NCBI GenBank assembly: GCA_035264365.1 | Contig: DATFQI010000415.1 | Coordinates: 1 to 26,032 of the forward strand | Reading direction: 5' to 3' | Length of the DNA: 26,032 nt | Origin: DATFQI01 sp035264365 | GTDB lineage: Bacteria; Actinomycetota; Thermoleophilia; Solirubrobacterales; Solirubrobacteraceae | Made by a program: the position numbers and the translations under genes | Shown here: in pieces, positions 1 to 7,178 of the stretch | Numbering within the stretch: the stretch's first letter is position 1 | Layout of the letters: every line of letters starts with the position of its first letter | Notes under the pieces: generated by a model | Seen by the model: only the letters and a program-made list of their open reading frames with translations | What the model was told of the DNA's origin: nothing | The model's database searches: none

Positions 1-558
1 CTCCTCGTCCTCGTCGCGCCACGCGACGAAGCCCTTGCGGCGGTCGAGCGCCTTCGAGAGCAGCTCGCCGAACTCCGCGTCGTAGATGATCGCCCGCGGC
101 TTCTCGCGCTTGACGACCTCGGTCAGCTGCGGCCCGGCGAAGGCCGTGTTGAGCAGCATCGCATCGGCGCCGAGCTTGGACAGCGCCACGATCGCCTCGA
201 CGAAGCCGCGGTGGTTGCGGGCCATCAGCCCGACGCCGTCGCCCTCGAGCACACCGGCGTCCGAGAGCGCGTTCGCGAGCCGGTTCGTGCGGTCATCCAG
301 CTCGGCGAACGTCAAGCCGCCGCGCTCGTCGACCACGCCCTCGGCGTCCGGATAGAGGGCGGCCGCGGCCGCGAACCCGCCGGCGGGCGTGAAGCCCCAG
401 CGCTGGACCGCGGCGAGCGCGCGCGGAGGGCGGTCCGGCCGCACGGGGCGCACGAGCCCGGCACGGCCGAGCACGAGCGCCGCGTGGATCCCGCCCTCGA
501 CGATCCCCGCTCCCGAGGCGAGCAGGTCGAGCGGCCGGAGTCCTCCCTCGTCGGTCAT
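1..558 (-). CDS. Acyl-CoA synthetase (AMP-forming), N-terminal part, cut by window edge
   Basis: The minus-strand frame stays open from an ATG at 558 to the window edge, giving 186 residues of the N-terminal domain of an ANL-superfamily acyl-CoA ligase, which activates a carboxylic acid with ATP and CoA. The pattern 'LTFAELDDRTNRLANAL' followed by 'GVGLMARN' and 'ALSKLGADAMLLNT' is typical of this family and resembles mycobacterial FadD2/FadD12-like long-chain ligases. The AMP-binding P-loop and adenylate-forming motifs would lie beyond the window and cannot be checked. A TA-containing -10-like element (567-572) has its first T 14 bases before the ATG. It is divergent from a TetR-type regulator 58 bp away, which may control it. 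Substrate unknown. Confidence 0.85.
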   Translation of the reverse strand, partial: MTDEGGLRPLDLLASGAGIVEGGIHAALVLGRAGLVRPVRPDRPPRALAAVQRWGFTPAGGFAAAAALYPDAEGVVDERGGLTFAELDDRTNRLANALSDAGVLEGDGVGLMARNHRGFVEAIVALSKLGADAMLLNTAFAGPQLTEVVKREKPRAIIYDAEFGELLSKALDRRKGFVAWRDEDEE

Positions 559-566
559 CCGCCCGG

Positions 567-572
567 GGAGTA
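567..572 (-). promoter_or_regulatory. Putative leaderless -10 element for the acyl-CoA ligase
   Basis: On the minus strand TACTCC begins 14 bases before the ATG at 558. It fits the TA-at-minus-12-to-15 pattern seen before most starts in this window, though the sixth base is C rather than the consensus T. Inference from position and composition. Confidence 0.35.
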
Positions 573-616
573 CCACGAACGCGACCGCGCCACACACCAT
601 TTGAGAGGGTCTTGAC

Positions 617-1156
617 GTGAGCACGCGCCCGACGGCGAGCGATGCGATCCGCCTGGCCCGCCGCCGGTGGCTGGGGGGAGAGCGCGTCGACATGAGCGCG
701 ATGGCCGCCGAGCTCGACGTCAACCGCGTCACGCTCTACCGCTGGGTTGGCTCGCGCGAGGCGCTGCTGGTCGACATCGTCTGGGCGCTCGCCGAGCGCA
801 CGCTCGCCGACGTGGAGGCCGCGACCGGCGGCCGCGGGGCGGAGCGGGTCGTCGCGGTCGTGACCCGCTTCACCGAGGTCGTGATCGCCAACCCGGGCAT
901 GCAGCGCTGGCTGGCCGAGGAGGGCGAGCTCGCGATGCGGCTGCTCACGCGCTCCGACCGCGGCTTCCAGCCGAGATTGATCGGCTACGTCGAGGGGCTG
1001 CTCGAGCGCGAGCGGGTCGAGCTCGAGGCCGGCCGACGCGAGGTCGCCTACGTGATCGTGCGGGTGGTCGAGTCCTACACGTACCTGGACCTGATCCTCG
1101 GCGAGCGCCCCGACGCGCGCAGGGCCGAGCCGATCCTCCGGTTGCTTCTGCGCTGA
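617..1156 (+). CDS. TetR-like transcriptional regulator (QsdR-type)
   Basis: A 179-residue one-component regulator. Residues 24-50 form the helix-turn-helix: 'VDMSAMAAELDVNRVTLYRWVGSREALL' is the classic TetR pattern (short helix, turn, 'LYRWVGSREALL' recognition helix). The rest is an alpha-helical ligand-binding domain without recognisable motifs; the short, relaxed form resembles the QsdR group. Start is a GTG at 617 preceded by GAGAGGG (603-609) at 7-base spacing, one of few genes here with a clear Shine-Dalgarno. It diverges from the acyl-CoA ligase and is followed 19 bp later by the epimerase, so it may sense an acyl or lactone compound handled by those enzymes; that role is inferred. 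Confidence 0.85.
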   Translation: MSTRPTASDAIRLARRRWLGGERVDMSAMAAELDVNRVTLYRWVGSREALLVDIVWALAERTLADVEAATGGRGAERVVAVVTRFTEVVIANPGMQRWLAEEGELAMRLLTRSDRGFQPRLIGYVEGLLERERVELEAGRREVAYVIVRVVESYTYLDLILGERPDARRAEPILRLLLR

Positions 1157-1162
1157 TCGTGG

Positions 1163-1168
1163 TACGTC
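1163..1168 (+). promoter_or_regulatory. Putative leaderless -10 element for the epimerase gene
   Basis: TACGTC starts 13 bases before the ATG at 1176, just after the regulator's stop codon, and no Shine-Dalgarno is visible in the 19-bp gap. The downstream pair may therefore have its own promoter besides any read-through from the regulator gene. Confidence 0.35.
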
Positions 1169-1175
1169 AACGTTC

Positions 1176-2285
1176 ATGAAAGCGGTGGTGACCGGCGCGA
1201 CCGGCTTCCTGGGCGGCCACGTGACCAAGCTCCTCGCCGAGCGCGGCGACGAGGTGCGCGTGACGTACCGCAACCCCGAGCGGCTCAAGCACCTGAAGGG
1301 CATCAAGGTGCGGCGGGCGAAGGCCGACGTGCTCGACTACAAGGCGATGCGCCGGGCCGTGAAGGGGTCCGACGTGCTCTTCCACACGGTCGGCTTCGTC
1401 GGCTCCAACCCGGCCGAGCTGGTCTGGCTGCTGAACGCCCACGCCCCGGTCGTCGCGGTCGAGGCCGCCGCCGCGGAGGGCCTGAAGCGCGTCGTGCTGA
1501 CCTCGACGATCTCGGCGATCGGACCGGCCACCAACGGCCAGCCGGCGAGCGAGCTGACCGAGTACCCGCGCGACTGGCTCGGGCTCGCCTATCCGGACTC
1601 CAAGCACGAGGGGGAGCTGGCCGCGCTCGCCGCCGGCGAGCGCCACGGGATCGAGGTCGTGGTCGTCAACCCCGCCTATCTGCTCGGCGTGCCGGTCGAC
1701 CGCGAGCAGCCCGGCGAGACCTCCACGCGCACGGTCGGCAACTACCTGCGCCGCCGCCTGCCGGGCGTGATCGACGCCCCGATGAACTTCGCCGACGTCG
1801 AGGACGCCGCCCAGGGCCACCTGCTCGCCGCCGACAAGGGCCAAGCCGGCGAGCGCTACATCCTCGGCGGCGTGAACCTGAGCTGGCCGGAGCTGATCGA
1901 GCACGTCGCGGAGGTCTCCGGCCGCCGCCATCCGGTGCTGGTGCTGCCACCCGAGACCGCGCGCGTGGCGCAGATCCGCGAGGCGATGAAGCTGCCGTCC
2001 GCGCTGCCCGCCGAGGGCTTCGGGCTGATGTCCAAGGACTGGCGCTTCTCCTCCGAGAAGGCCAAGCGCGAGCTCGGCTACACCGCGCGCCCGCTCGACG
2101 ACACGATCCGCGCGACCGTGGACTGGTACCTCGAGCTGATCGAGGAGGGCGCCTTCCTCGACGACGTCCGCTCGGGCATGTCGACGATCGCCGGGGCGCT
2201 CGGCCAGGCCGCCGCCTTCGGCCTGCTGCACCCGGTCCGGCTGGGCGGGTTCATCGCTCGGCGGCGCATGGTCGTGGGCATCTGA
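1176..2285 (+). CDS. NAD-dependent epimerase/dehydratase (extended SDR, HpnA/dihydroflavonol-reductase-like)
   Basis: A 369-residue extended short-chain dehydrogenase. The Rossmann motif GATGFLGGH is at 7-15, the active-site serine/threonine region 'VVLTSTISAIG' around 107-116, and the catalytic Tyr139-xxx-Lys143 (YPDSK) follows. The pattern matches the HpnA/dihydroflavonol-4-reductase-like group that acts on sugar nucleotides, sterols or polyketides; the substrate cannot be told from sequence. About 40 C-terminal residues after the usual fold end ('AGALGQAAAFGLLHPVRLGG') are extra and may be amphipathic. Its TGA overlaps the ATG of the next SDR by one base (TGATG), so the two are very probably translationally coupled and work on the same pathway. 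Confidence 0.85.
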   Translation: MKAVVTGATGFLGGHVTKLLAERGDEVRVTYRNPERLKHLKGIKVRRAKADVLDYKAMRRAVKGSDVLFHTVGFVGSNPAELVWLLNAHAPVVAVEAAAAEGLKRVVLTSTISAIGPATNGQPASELTEYPRDWLGLAYPDSKHEGELAALAAGERHGIEVVVVNPAYLLGVPVDREQPGETSTRTVGNYLRRRLPGVIDAPMNFADVEDAAQGHLLAADKGQAGERYILGGVNLSWPELIEHVAEVSGRRHPVLVLPPETARVAQIREAMKLPSALPAEGFGLMSKDWRFSSEKAKRELGYTARPLDDTIRATVDWYLELIEEGAFLDDVRSGMSTIAGALGQAAAFGLLHPVRLGGFIARRRMVVGI

Positions 2286-3088
2286 TGGCGCTGCCGCCGC
2301 CCGACCCGGGCACGACGTGCCTGATCACCGGCGCCTCCTCGGGGATCGGTGCGGAGATCGCCCGCGAGCTCGCCGGGCGCGGGCTCGGCGTCACGCTCGT
2401 GGCCCGCCGCGAGGAGCGCCTGCAGGAGCTCGCCGACGAGATCCACGAGGAATTCGGCGTCGAGACGGAGGTCGTCGCCGGCGACGTGGCGAGCGAGCGG
2501 GCGCGTACGCGGCTGTTCAACGAGATCGAGCAGCGCGGGCTCACCGTCGAGGTGCTCGTCAACAACGCGGGCTTCGGCAGCGGCGGGCGCTTCACGACGC
2601 TCGACGCCTCCAAGGAGGCCTCGATGGTGCGCACGAACTGCGAGGCTGTCGTCGCGCTCACCGGCCGCTACCTGCCCGAGATGGCCGAGCGCGGCCGCGG
2701 CGCCGTGCTCAACGTCGCCTCGCTGATCGCCTTCCAGCCCGTGCCCTTCCAGGCGACCTACGGGGCGACGAAGGCGTTCGTGCTCTCCTACACCGACGCG
2801 CTGCACGAGGAGATGCGCGGCACCGGGGTGACCGTCACCGCCGTCTGTCCGGGCCCCGTGCACACCGAGTTCGGCGAGCAGGGCGGCTTCGGCGGCGCCG
2901 ACGAGCGCATCCCCGGCGCGCTCTGGCTCGAGGCCGGCAAGGTCGCCCGCGACGCGGTCAACGCGCTCTCCAGCGGCGACCGCATCACCGTCCCCGGCCC
3001 CCACAACCAGCTCGCCGCGCTGTGGGGCCAGCACCTGCCGCGGTCGGTGCTGCTGCCGCTCGTGAAGCGGATCTGGCCCGTTAGCTAG
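2285..3088 (+). CDS. Short-chain dehydrogenase/reductase (classical SDR, DltE-type)
   Basis: A 267-residue classical SDR that oxidises or reduces a hydroxyl/carbonyl group with NAD(P)H. Visible: TGASSGIG cofactor motif at 15-22, basic 'ARREER' after beta-2 suggesting NADP(H) preference, NNAG at 93-96, catalytic Ser146, Tyr159 and Lys163 (YGATK). The 'CPGPVHTEF' motif near 185 is typical of the COG0300 (DltE-like) group. It starts on the stop codon of the epimerase gene, implying coupled expression. Its 3' end overlaps the convergent HMG-CoA reductase gene by 8 bp. Exact substrate unknown. Confidence 0.88.
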   Translation: MALPPPDPGTTCLITGASSGIGAEIARELAGRGLGVTLVARREERLQELADEIHEEFGVETEVVAGDVASERARTRLFNEIEQRGLTVEVLVNNAGFGSGGRFTTLDASKEASMVRTNCEAVVALTGRYLPEMAERGRGAVLNVASLIAFQPVPFQATYGATKAFVLSYTDALHEEMRGTGVTVTAVCPGPVHTEFGEQGGFGGADERIPGALWLEAGKVARDAVNALSSGDRITVPGPHNQLAALWGQHLPRSVLLPLVKRIWPVS

Positions 3089-4253
3089 GCCGGTTCCGCC
3101 CGAGCAGGTCGTGCGCGTTGACCCACTCCTCCGCCACGATCGCCGAGCCGAGCGAGAGCTCGCCGCAGAGGACCGTCGCGGCCACGATCTCGGCCAGCTT
3201 GTTGACCTTGCCGGTGCCGTAGCAGCCCATCAGCTCCAAGCACTCGCGCTGGGTGGCCAGACCGGTGCCGCCGCCGTAGGTGGCGACGATCAGCGACGGG
3301 ATAGTGACGGAGTAGTAGTAGTCGCCGTTCTCGCGCAGCTCCGCGTAGACGAAGGCCGCGCTGGACTCCGCGACGTTGGCCGCGTCCTGGCCCGTTGCGA
3401 TGAACATCGCGGTGATGCCGTTGGCGGAGTGGGCGCCGTTGTTGTTGACGCCGGACATGAAGCCGCCCAGGTTGGAGACCTGGCGCGCCCGGTACATGAC
3501 CTCCGAGCTCGAGCGCATGACGTCGCGGAAGAGCGCGTCCGGGACCGTCGCCTCCGCCACCACGCGCTTGCCGCGCGTGTGCAGCATGTTCACCTGCGAG
3601 CTCTTCTTGTCGGTCGCGAAGTTGGACTCCAGGAAGAAGCGCTCGATCCCCGGCTCGTAGTTGGCGACGATCCAGGCGCAGGCGGCCGCCGTCGCCTTGC
3701 CCGTGAGGTTCTGCCCGGCCGCGTCGCCCGTCGTGTAGTCGAAGCGCGTGTAGAGGATCCGCGAGGCCGAGTAGCGCTCGATCTCGATCAGCCTCCCCGA
3801 CCTCGTGGTCGTCTGCGCGGCCTCCGCGATCTCGTCGAAGTGCTCGTCGAGCCAGCGGCCGAACTCGCGCGCCTCGCGGGCGCTCGCGAACACGAACGCC
3901 GGCGCGCGCTGCATGCGGTCGTCGAGGATCGTCGTCGTCACGCCGCCGGCCTCGCGCAGCAGCTTCATGCCGCGGTTGTAGGAGGCGATCAGCGTCCCCT
4001 CGGCCGTGGCCAGCGGCACGTAGAAGGAGCCCTGCGCGTGCTCGCCGTTCACGAGCAGCGGCCCGGCGACGCCGATCGGCACCTGCGCGACGCCCGTGAA
4101 GTGCTCGACGTTGCCCTGCGCGAGCGCCGGGTCGAACGAGTAGGAGCCGACGTGCTCGAGCTCGACGCCGGTCTGCTCGGCCAGGAACGCGCGGCGCCGC
4201 CGCGCCGCCTCGGGGGTGTAGTCGTTCTCGCGGTCGCGGGGGATCGAGGGCAT
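3081..4253 (-). CDS. Hydroxymethylglutaryl-CoA reductase (class I-like catalytic domain)
   Basis: 390 residues, all catalytic domain. HMG-CoA reductase converts HMG-CoA to mevalonate with NAD(P)H, the committed step of the mevalonate isoprenoid route. Visible: 'PIGVAGPLLVNG' (59-70), catalytic Glu85 in 'ATAEGTLIASYNRG', catalytic Lys216 in 'ATDKKSSQVN', Asp290 in 'ATGQDAANVAESS', the 'GGGTGLATQ' loop near 328-336, and a C-terminal His381 in 'NAHDLLGRN' that matches the catalytic histidine. The cofactor region usually written DAMGMN reads DAAGQN (177-182), a deviation. There is no membrane anchor, as in other prokaryotic enzymes. No other mevalonate gene is in the window. It diverges from the acyl-CoA oxidase-like gene with 39 bp between starts. 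Confidence 0.92.
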   Translation of the reverse strand: MPSIPRDRENDYTPEAARRRRAFLAEQTGVELEHVGSYSFDPALAQGNVEHFTGVAQVPIGVAGPLLVNGEHAQGSFYVPLATAEGTLIASYNRGMKLLREAGGVTTTILDDRMQRAPAFVFASAREAREFGRWLDEHFDEIAEAAQTTTRSGRLIEIERYSASRILYTRFDYTTGDAAGQNLTGKATAAACAWIVANYEPGIERFFLESNFATDKKSSQVNMLHTRGKRVVAEATVPDALFRDVMRSSSEVMYRARQVSNLGGFMSGVNNNGAHSANGITAMFIATGQDAANVAESSAAFVYAELRENGDYYYSVTIPSLIVATYGGGTGLATQRECLELMGCYGTGKVNKLAEIVAATVLCGELSLGSAIVAEEWVNAHDLLGRNRPS

Positions 4254-4263
4254 GGCGCGTTCC

Positions 4264-4279
4264 TACCCGCGTTCGGGTA
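4264..4279. promoter_or_regulatory. Inverted repeat in the HMG-CoA reductase/acyl-CoA oxidase divergent promoter
   Basis: TACCCG (4264-4269), a 4-base CGTT spacer and CGGGTA (4274-4279) form a perfect 6-bp-arm inverted repeat in the 39-bp gap. Its outer TA dinucleotides coincide with the -10-like elements of both genes (12 bases before the reductase ATG, 15 before the oxidase ATG). A repressor here would block both promoters, or the symmetry may simply be two back-to-back -10 elements. Confidence 0.4.
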
Positions 4280-4292
4280 TCCATCGGGCTCG

Positions 4293-6188
4293 ATGTCCGC
4301 CACCGATCTCCAGCGCTTCCTCGACGGCCCGCACGCCGCCGCCCGCGACCGCGTCCGCGAATGGCTCTCCCAGGAGGGCAACGCGCCGGTCTACGACCTG
4401 CCCCTGGAGGAGCACCGCGCCCAGGTGCTCGACTGGGCGCGCGAGCTCGCCGGCCGCGGCGAGACCGTCGCGGGCTACCCCCGGGAGTACGGCGGCCAGG
4501 ACGACCTCGGCGGCTACATCTCCGGCTTCGAGACGCTCGGCTTCGGCGACCTCTCGCTGCTCGTGAAGGTGGGGGTGCAGTTCGGGCTGTTCGGCGGCGC
4601 GGTCCTGCACCTCGGCACGGAGCGCCACCACGAGCGCCACCTCGCCGCCATCGCCTCGCTCGAGCTGCCGGGCTGCTTCGCGATGACCGAGGACGGCCAC
4701 GGCTCCGACGTCCAGCACCTGCGCACCACCGCGACCTACGACGCGGACGCCGGCGAGTTCGTGATCGACACGCCCGACGACGACGCGCACAAGATGTGGA
4801 TCGGCAACGCCGCCCGCGACGGCCGGATGGCCGCGGTCTTCGCGCAGCTGATCGTCGGCGGCGAGGAGCGCGGTGTGCACGCGCTGCTGGTGCCGCTGCG
4901 CGACGACGACGGCAGCGTGCTCGAGGGCGTACGGATCGAGGACTGCGGGCCCAAGCTCGGCCTCGACGGCGTCGACAACGGCAAGCTCTGGTTCTCCGGC
5001 GTGCGCGTGCCGCGCGAGGCGCTGCTGGACCGCTACGCCCACGTCTCCGAGAACGGCACCTACTTCTCGGAGATCGAGAGCCCGACCAAGCGCTTCTTCT
5101 CGATGCTCGCCACGCTGATCCAGGGGCGGGTGAGCGTCTGCGGCGCGGCGATCAACGCCTCCAAGGTCGCGCTGGCGATCGCCGTCCGCCACGCCGGCGC
5201 CCGGCGGCAGTTCGGCCCACCCGAGGGCGAGGAGGTGACGCTGATGACCTACCGCACCCACCAGCGCCGCCTGCTCGTGCACCTGGCCGACGCCTACGCG
5301 CTGCACTTCGCGCAGGAGCGGCTGGTCGCGACGCTGGCCGAGCGGTTCGGCGAGGAGGGCGAGCGCCTCCGCGAGCTGGAGACGATGGCCGCCGGCCTGA
5401 AGGCGGTCGGCACCTGGCACGCCACCGCCACGATCCAGGCCTGTCGCGAGGCCTGCGGCGGGCAGGGCTACCTGCGCGCGAACCGCTTCGCCGCGCTGAA
5501 GGCCGACACGGACGTCTTCACGACCTTCGAGGGCGACAACACCGTCCTGCTGCAGCTCGTGGCCAAGAACCTGCTGACCGGCTTCAAGCACGAGCACGAG
5601 GAGCTCGACACGCTCGGCACCGCGTCGTTCTTCGCCGGCCAGCTGTTCGCGTTGATCGCCGAGCGCTCGGCGCTGCGCGAGCTCGTCGGCCGGATCGGCG
5701 ACGACCTGATCCCGGGCCGCGACGAGGACGCCGACCTGCTCGAGCGCGACGCGCAGCTGGACGCGGTGCGCTGGCGTGAGGAGCACGTCCTGGCCAGCCT
5801 CGCGCGGCGCCTGCGCGGCGGCCTCGACGACAAGACCGACCCGTTCGAGCTGCTGATCGAATGCCAGGACCACCTCGTGCTGGCGGCGCGCGCGTACGTT
5901 GAGCGGCTCGTGCTGGAGGCCTTCGCGGACGCGGTCGAGCGCGCACCCGAGGCCGAGCGTGCGCTGCTGTCGCGGCTCTGCGACCTGCACGCGCTGGCGC
6001 TGTTCGAGCGCGAGCGCGGCTGGTTCCAGGAGCACGGCCGCTTCTCCTCGACCCGCTCGAAGGCGGTCATCCGCGCAGTCAACACCGCGTGCGCCGACGT
6101 CGCCCCGCAGGCGCGCCACCTCGTCGACGCGTTCGGGATCCCCGCGAGCTGCCTCGCGAGCGCGGCGACGATCGCCGGCGGCGCCTAG
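4293..6188 (+). CDS. Acyl-CoA oxidase-like acyl-CoA dehydrogenase
   Basis: 631 residues from the ATG at 4293; the open frame extends 394 codons further upstream but only as antisense of the reductase gene. The flavin-binding segment 'CFAMTEDGHGSDVQHLRTTATYD' (128-150), 'CGPKLGLDGVDNGKLWF' (218-234) and 'CREACGGQGYL' (384-394) followed by 'FTTFEGDN' match acyl-CoA oxidases of the ACOX type; Glu413 in TFEGDN is the expected catalytic base. Length (about 630) also fits ACOX rather than short acyl-CoA dehydrogenases (about 380). It should introduce the trans-2 double bond in an acyl-CoA, passing electrons to oxygen or to another acceptor; which one is not evident. Its stop overlaps the convergent LysR gene by 4 bp. 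Confidence 0.88.
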   Translation: MSATDLQRFLDGPHAAARDRVREWLSQEGNAPVYDLPLEEHRAQVLDWARELAGRGETVAGYPREYGGQDDLGGYISGFETLGFGDLSLLVKVGVQFGLFGGAVLHLGTERHHERHLAAIASLELPGCFAMTEDGHGSDVQHLRTTATYDADAGEFVIDTPDDDAHKMWIGNAARDGRMAAVFAQLIVGGEERGVHALLVPLRDDDGSVLEGVRIEDCGPKLGLDGVDNGKLWFSGVRVPREALLDRYAHVSENGTYFSEIESPTKRFFSMLATLIQGRVSVCGAAINASKVALAIAVRHAGARRQFGPPEGEEVTLMTYRTHQRRLLVHLADAYALHFAQERLVATLAERFGEEGERLRELETMAAGLKAVGTWHATATIQACREACGGQGYLRANRFAALKADTDVFTTFEGDNTVLLQLVAKNLLTGFKHEHEELDTLGTASFFAGQLFALIAERSALRELVGRIGDDLIPGRDEDADLLERDAQLDAVRWREEHVLASLARRLRGGLDDKTDPFELLIECQDHLVLAARAYVERLVLEAFADAVERAPEAERALLSRLCDLHALALFERERGWFQEHGRFSSTRSKAVIRAVNTACADVAPQARHLVDAFGIPASCLASAATIAGGA

Positions 6189-7114
6189 CCGCGGCCGCGC
6201 CGGGCGCCGGCCTCGCGCAGCGCCTCGAGCAGGGCGAGCGGCGCCGGAGCGCGCTGACCGCGCGCCACGAGGGCCTGCACGTGGCGGACCGGGCGGCCTC
6301 CGGCCAGCGGCACCACGGCGATCCGGTCCAGATCGACGATCAGGTTGAGCGCGTGCGCGACCGTGACGCCGCGGCCCGCCGCGACGAGCGCCTGCGCCTC
6401 CACGGGCTCGTCGCCGTGCCCGGCGAGATGCAGCTCGGGCGCGATCCGGGCCGCGGCCAGCACGTGGTCCACGAGCCTCGCCGCAGTCCCCTGGTGGGCG
6501 CGGATCCAGGTGTCGCCGCGCAGGTCGCGCGGGCGCACCTCGGCGGCGCGGGCGAGCGCGTGGCCGGCCGGCAGGAGAAGGCGCGGCGGGTCGTCGAAGA
6601 GCGGGACCAGCTCGAGGTCGTCCGGCACCGGGGCGCGCTCGAACGCGTGCTCGAACACGACCGCGACGTCGAGCTCGCCGGCACGCAGCCCGGCGATGGC
6701 CGCGTCGCGGTCGACCAGCTCGTCGACGATCACCTGGTGCCCGCCGGCGAACAGCGCCGGCCGGCGCGACTCGAGGACCGCCGCGGCCTCGGCCGAGAGG
6801 TACGCGAGCGCCGTGAAGAACGACCCGAGCCGCACGGTGCCGCGGCGCAGGCCCGCGAGCTCGCCCACCTGCGCCTCGGCCAGCGCGAGCCGGGCGAGCA
6901 CCGCGTCGGCGTGCTCGGCCAGCAGCCGGCCGGCCTCGGTCGGCGCGGCCCCGCGCTTGGAGCGCCGCACGAGCTGGGTGCCGAGGCGCTGCTCGAGCTG
7001 GGCCACGTGCCGCGAGACCGCCGGCTGGGTGAGCCCGAGCGTCCCGGCGGCGGCCGAGAACGAGCCCTCCGCGATCACGGCCCGCAGCGTCGCGAGCTTG
7101 ACGGGATCCAGCAT
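6185..7114 (-). CDS. LysR-family transcriptional regulator
   Basis: 309 residues from the ATG at 7114. The N-terminal winged helix-turn-helix is textbook: 'LATLRAVIAEGSFSAAAGTLGLTQPAVSRHVAQLEQRLGTQLV' (7-49). The remainder (about 90-300) is the two-lobed periplasmic-binding-protein-like effector domain ('GTVRLGSF', 'GELDVAVVFE', 'ALVAAGRGVTVAHAL'). It diverges from an MFS transporter with 64 bp between them; LysR regulators usually control the divergent neighbour, so efflux or uptake by that transporter is the likely target. A TACGCT -10-like element and a nearby inverted repeat lie in the gap. The frame remains open far upstream but only antisense to the transporter. Confidence 0.92.
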   Translation of the reverse strand: MLDPVKLATLRAVIAEGSFSAAAGTLGLTQPAVSRHVAQLEQRLGTQLVRRSKRGAAPTEAGRLLAEHADAVLARLALAEAQVGELAGLRRGTVRLGSFFTALAYLSAEAAAVLESRRPALFAGGHQVIVDELVDRDAAIAGLRAGELDVAVVFEHAFERAPVPDDLELVPLFDDPPRLLLPAGHALARAAEVRPRDLRGDTWIRAHQGTAARLVDHVLAAARIAPELHLAGHGDEPVEAQALVAAGRGVTVAHALNLIVDLDRIAVVPLAGGRPVRHVQALVARGQRAPAPLALLEALREAGARRGRG

Positions 7115-7120
7115 GCCGAA

Positions 7121-7126
7121 AGCGTA
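7121..7126 (-). promoter_or_regulatory. Leaderless -10 element for the LysR gene
   Basis: Minus-strand TACGCT fits TANNNT; its first T is 12 bases before the ATG at 7114 and there is no Shine-Dalgarno. Transcription is predicted to start at or within a base or two of the ATG. Confidence 0.5.
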
Positions 7127-7128
7127 TG

Positions 7129-7154
7129 GATCTTCAGCGGAATCCGCATGAATC
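7129..7154. promoter_or_regulatory. Candidate LysR operator (imperfect inverted repeat)
   Basis: The core GCGGAATCCGC (7137-7147) is a perfect 11-bp inverted repeat with a single central A. Flanks extend the symmetry imperfectly: TTCA before and ATGAA after, then GAT and ATC. It lies between the LysR -10 element and the MFS start, where an autoregulatory LysR site is expected. Symmetry is seen; binding is inferred. Confidence 0.45.
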
Positions 7155-7178
7155 GTTCTGGCTGCGCCGGGCAGCCCG

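Noticed and set aside
3111..4292. 394-codon N-terminal extension of the acyl-CoA oxidase frame
   Set aside because: It is the antisense of the well-supported HMG-CoA reductase gene; oxidase homology begins right after the ATG at 4293.
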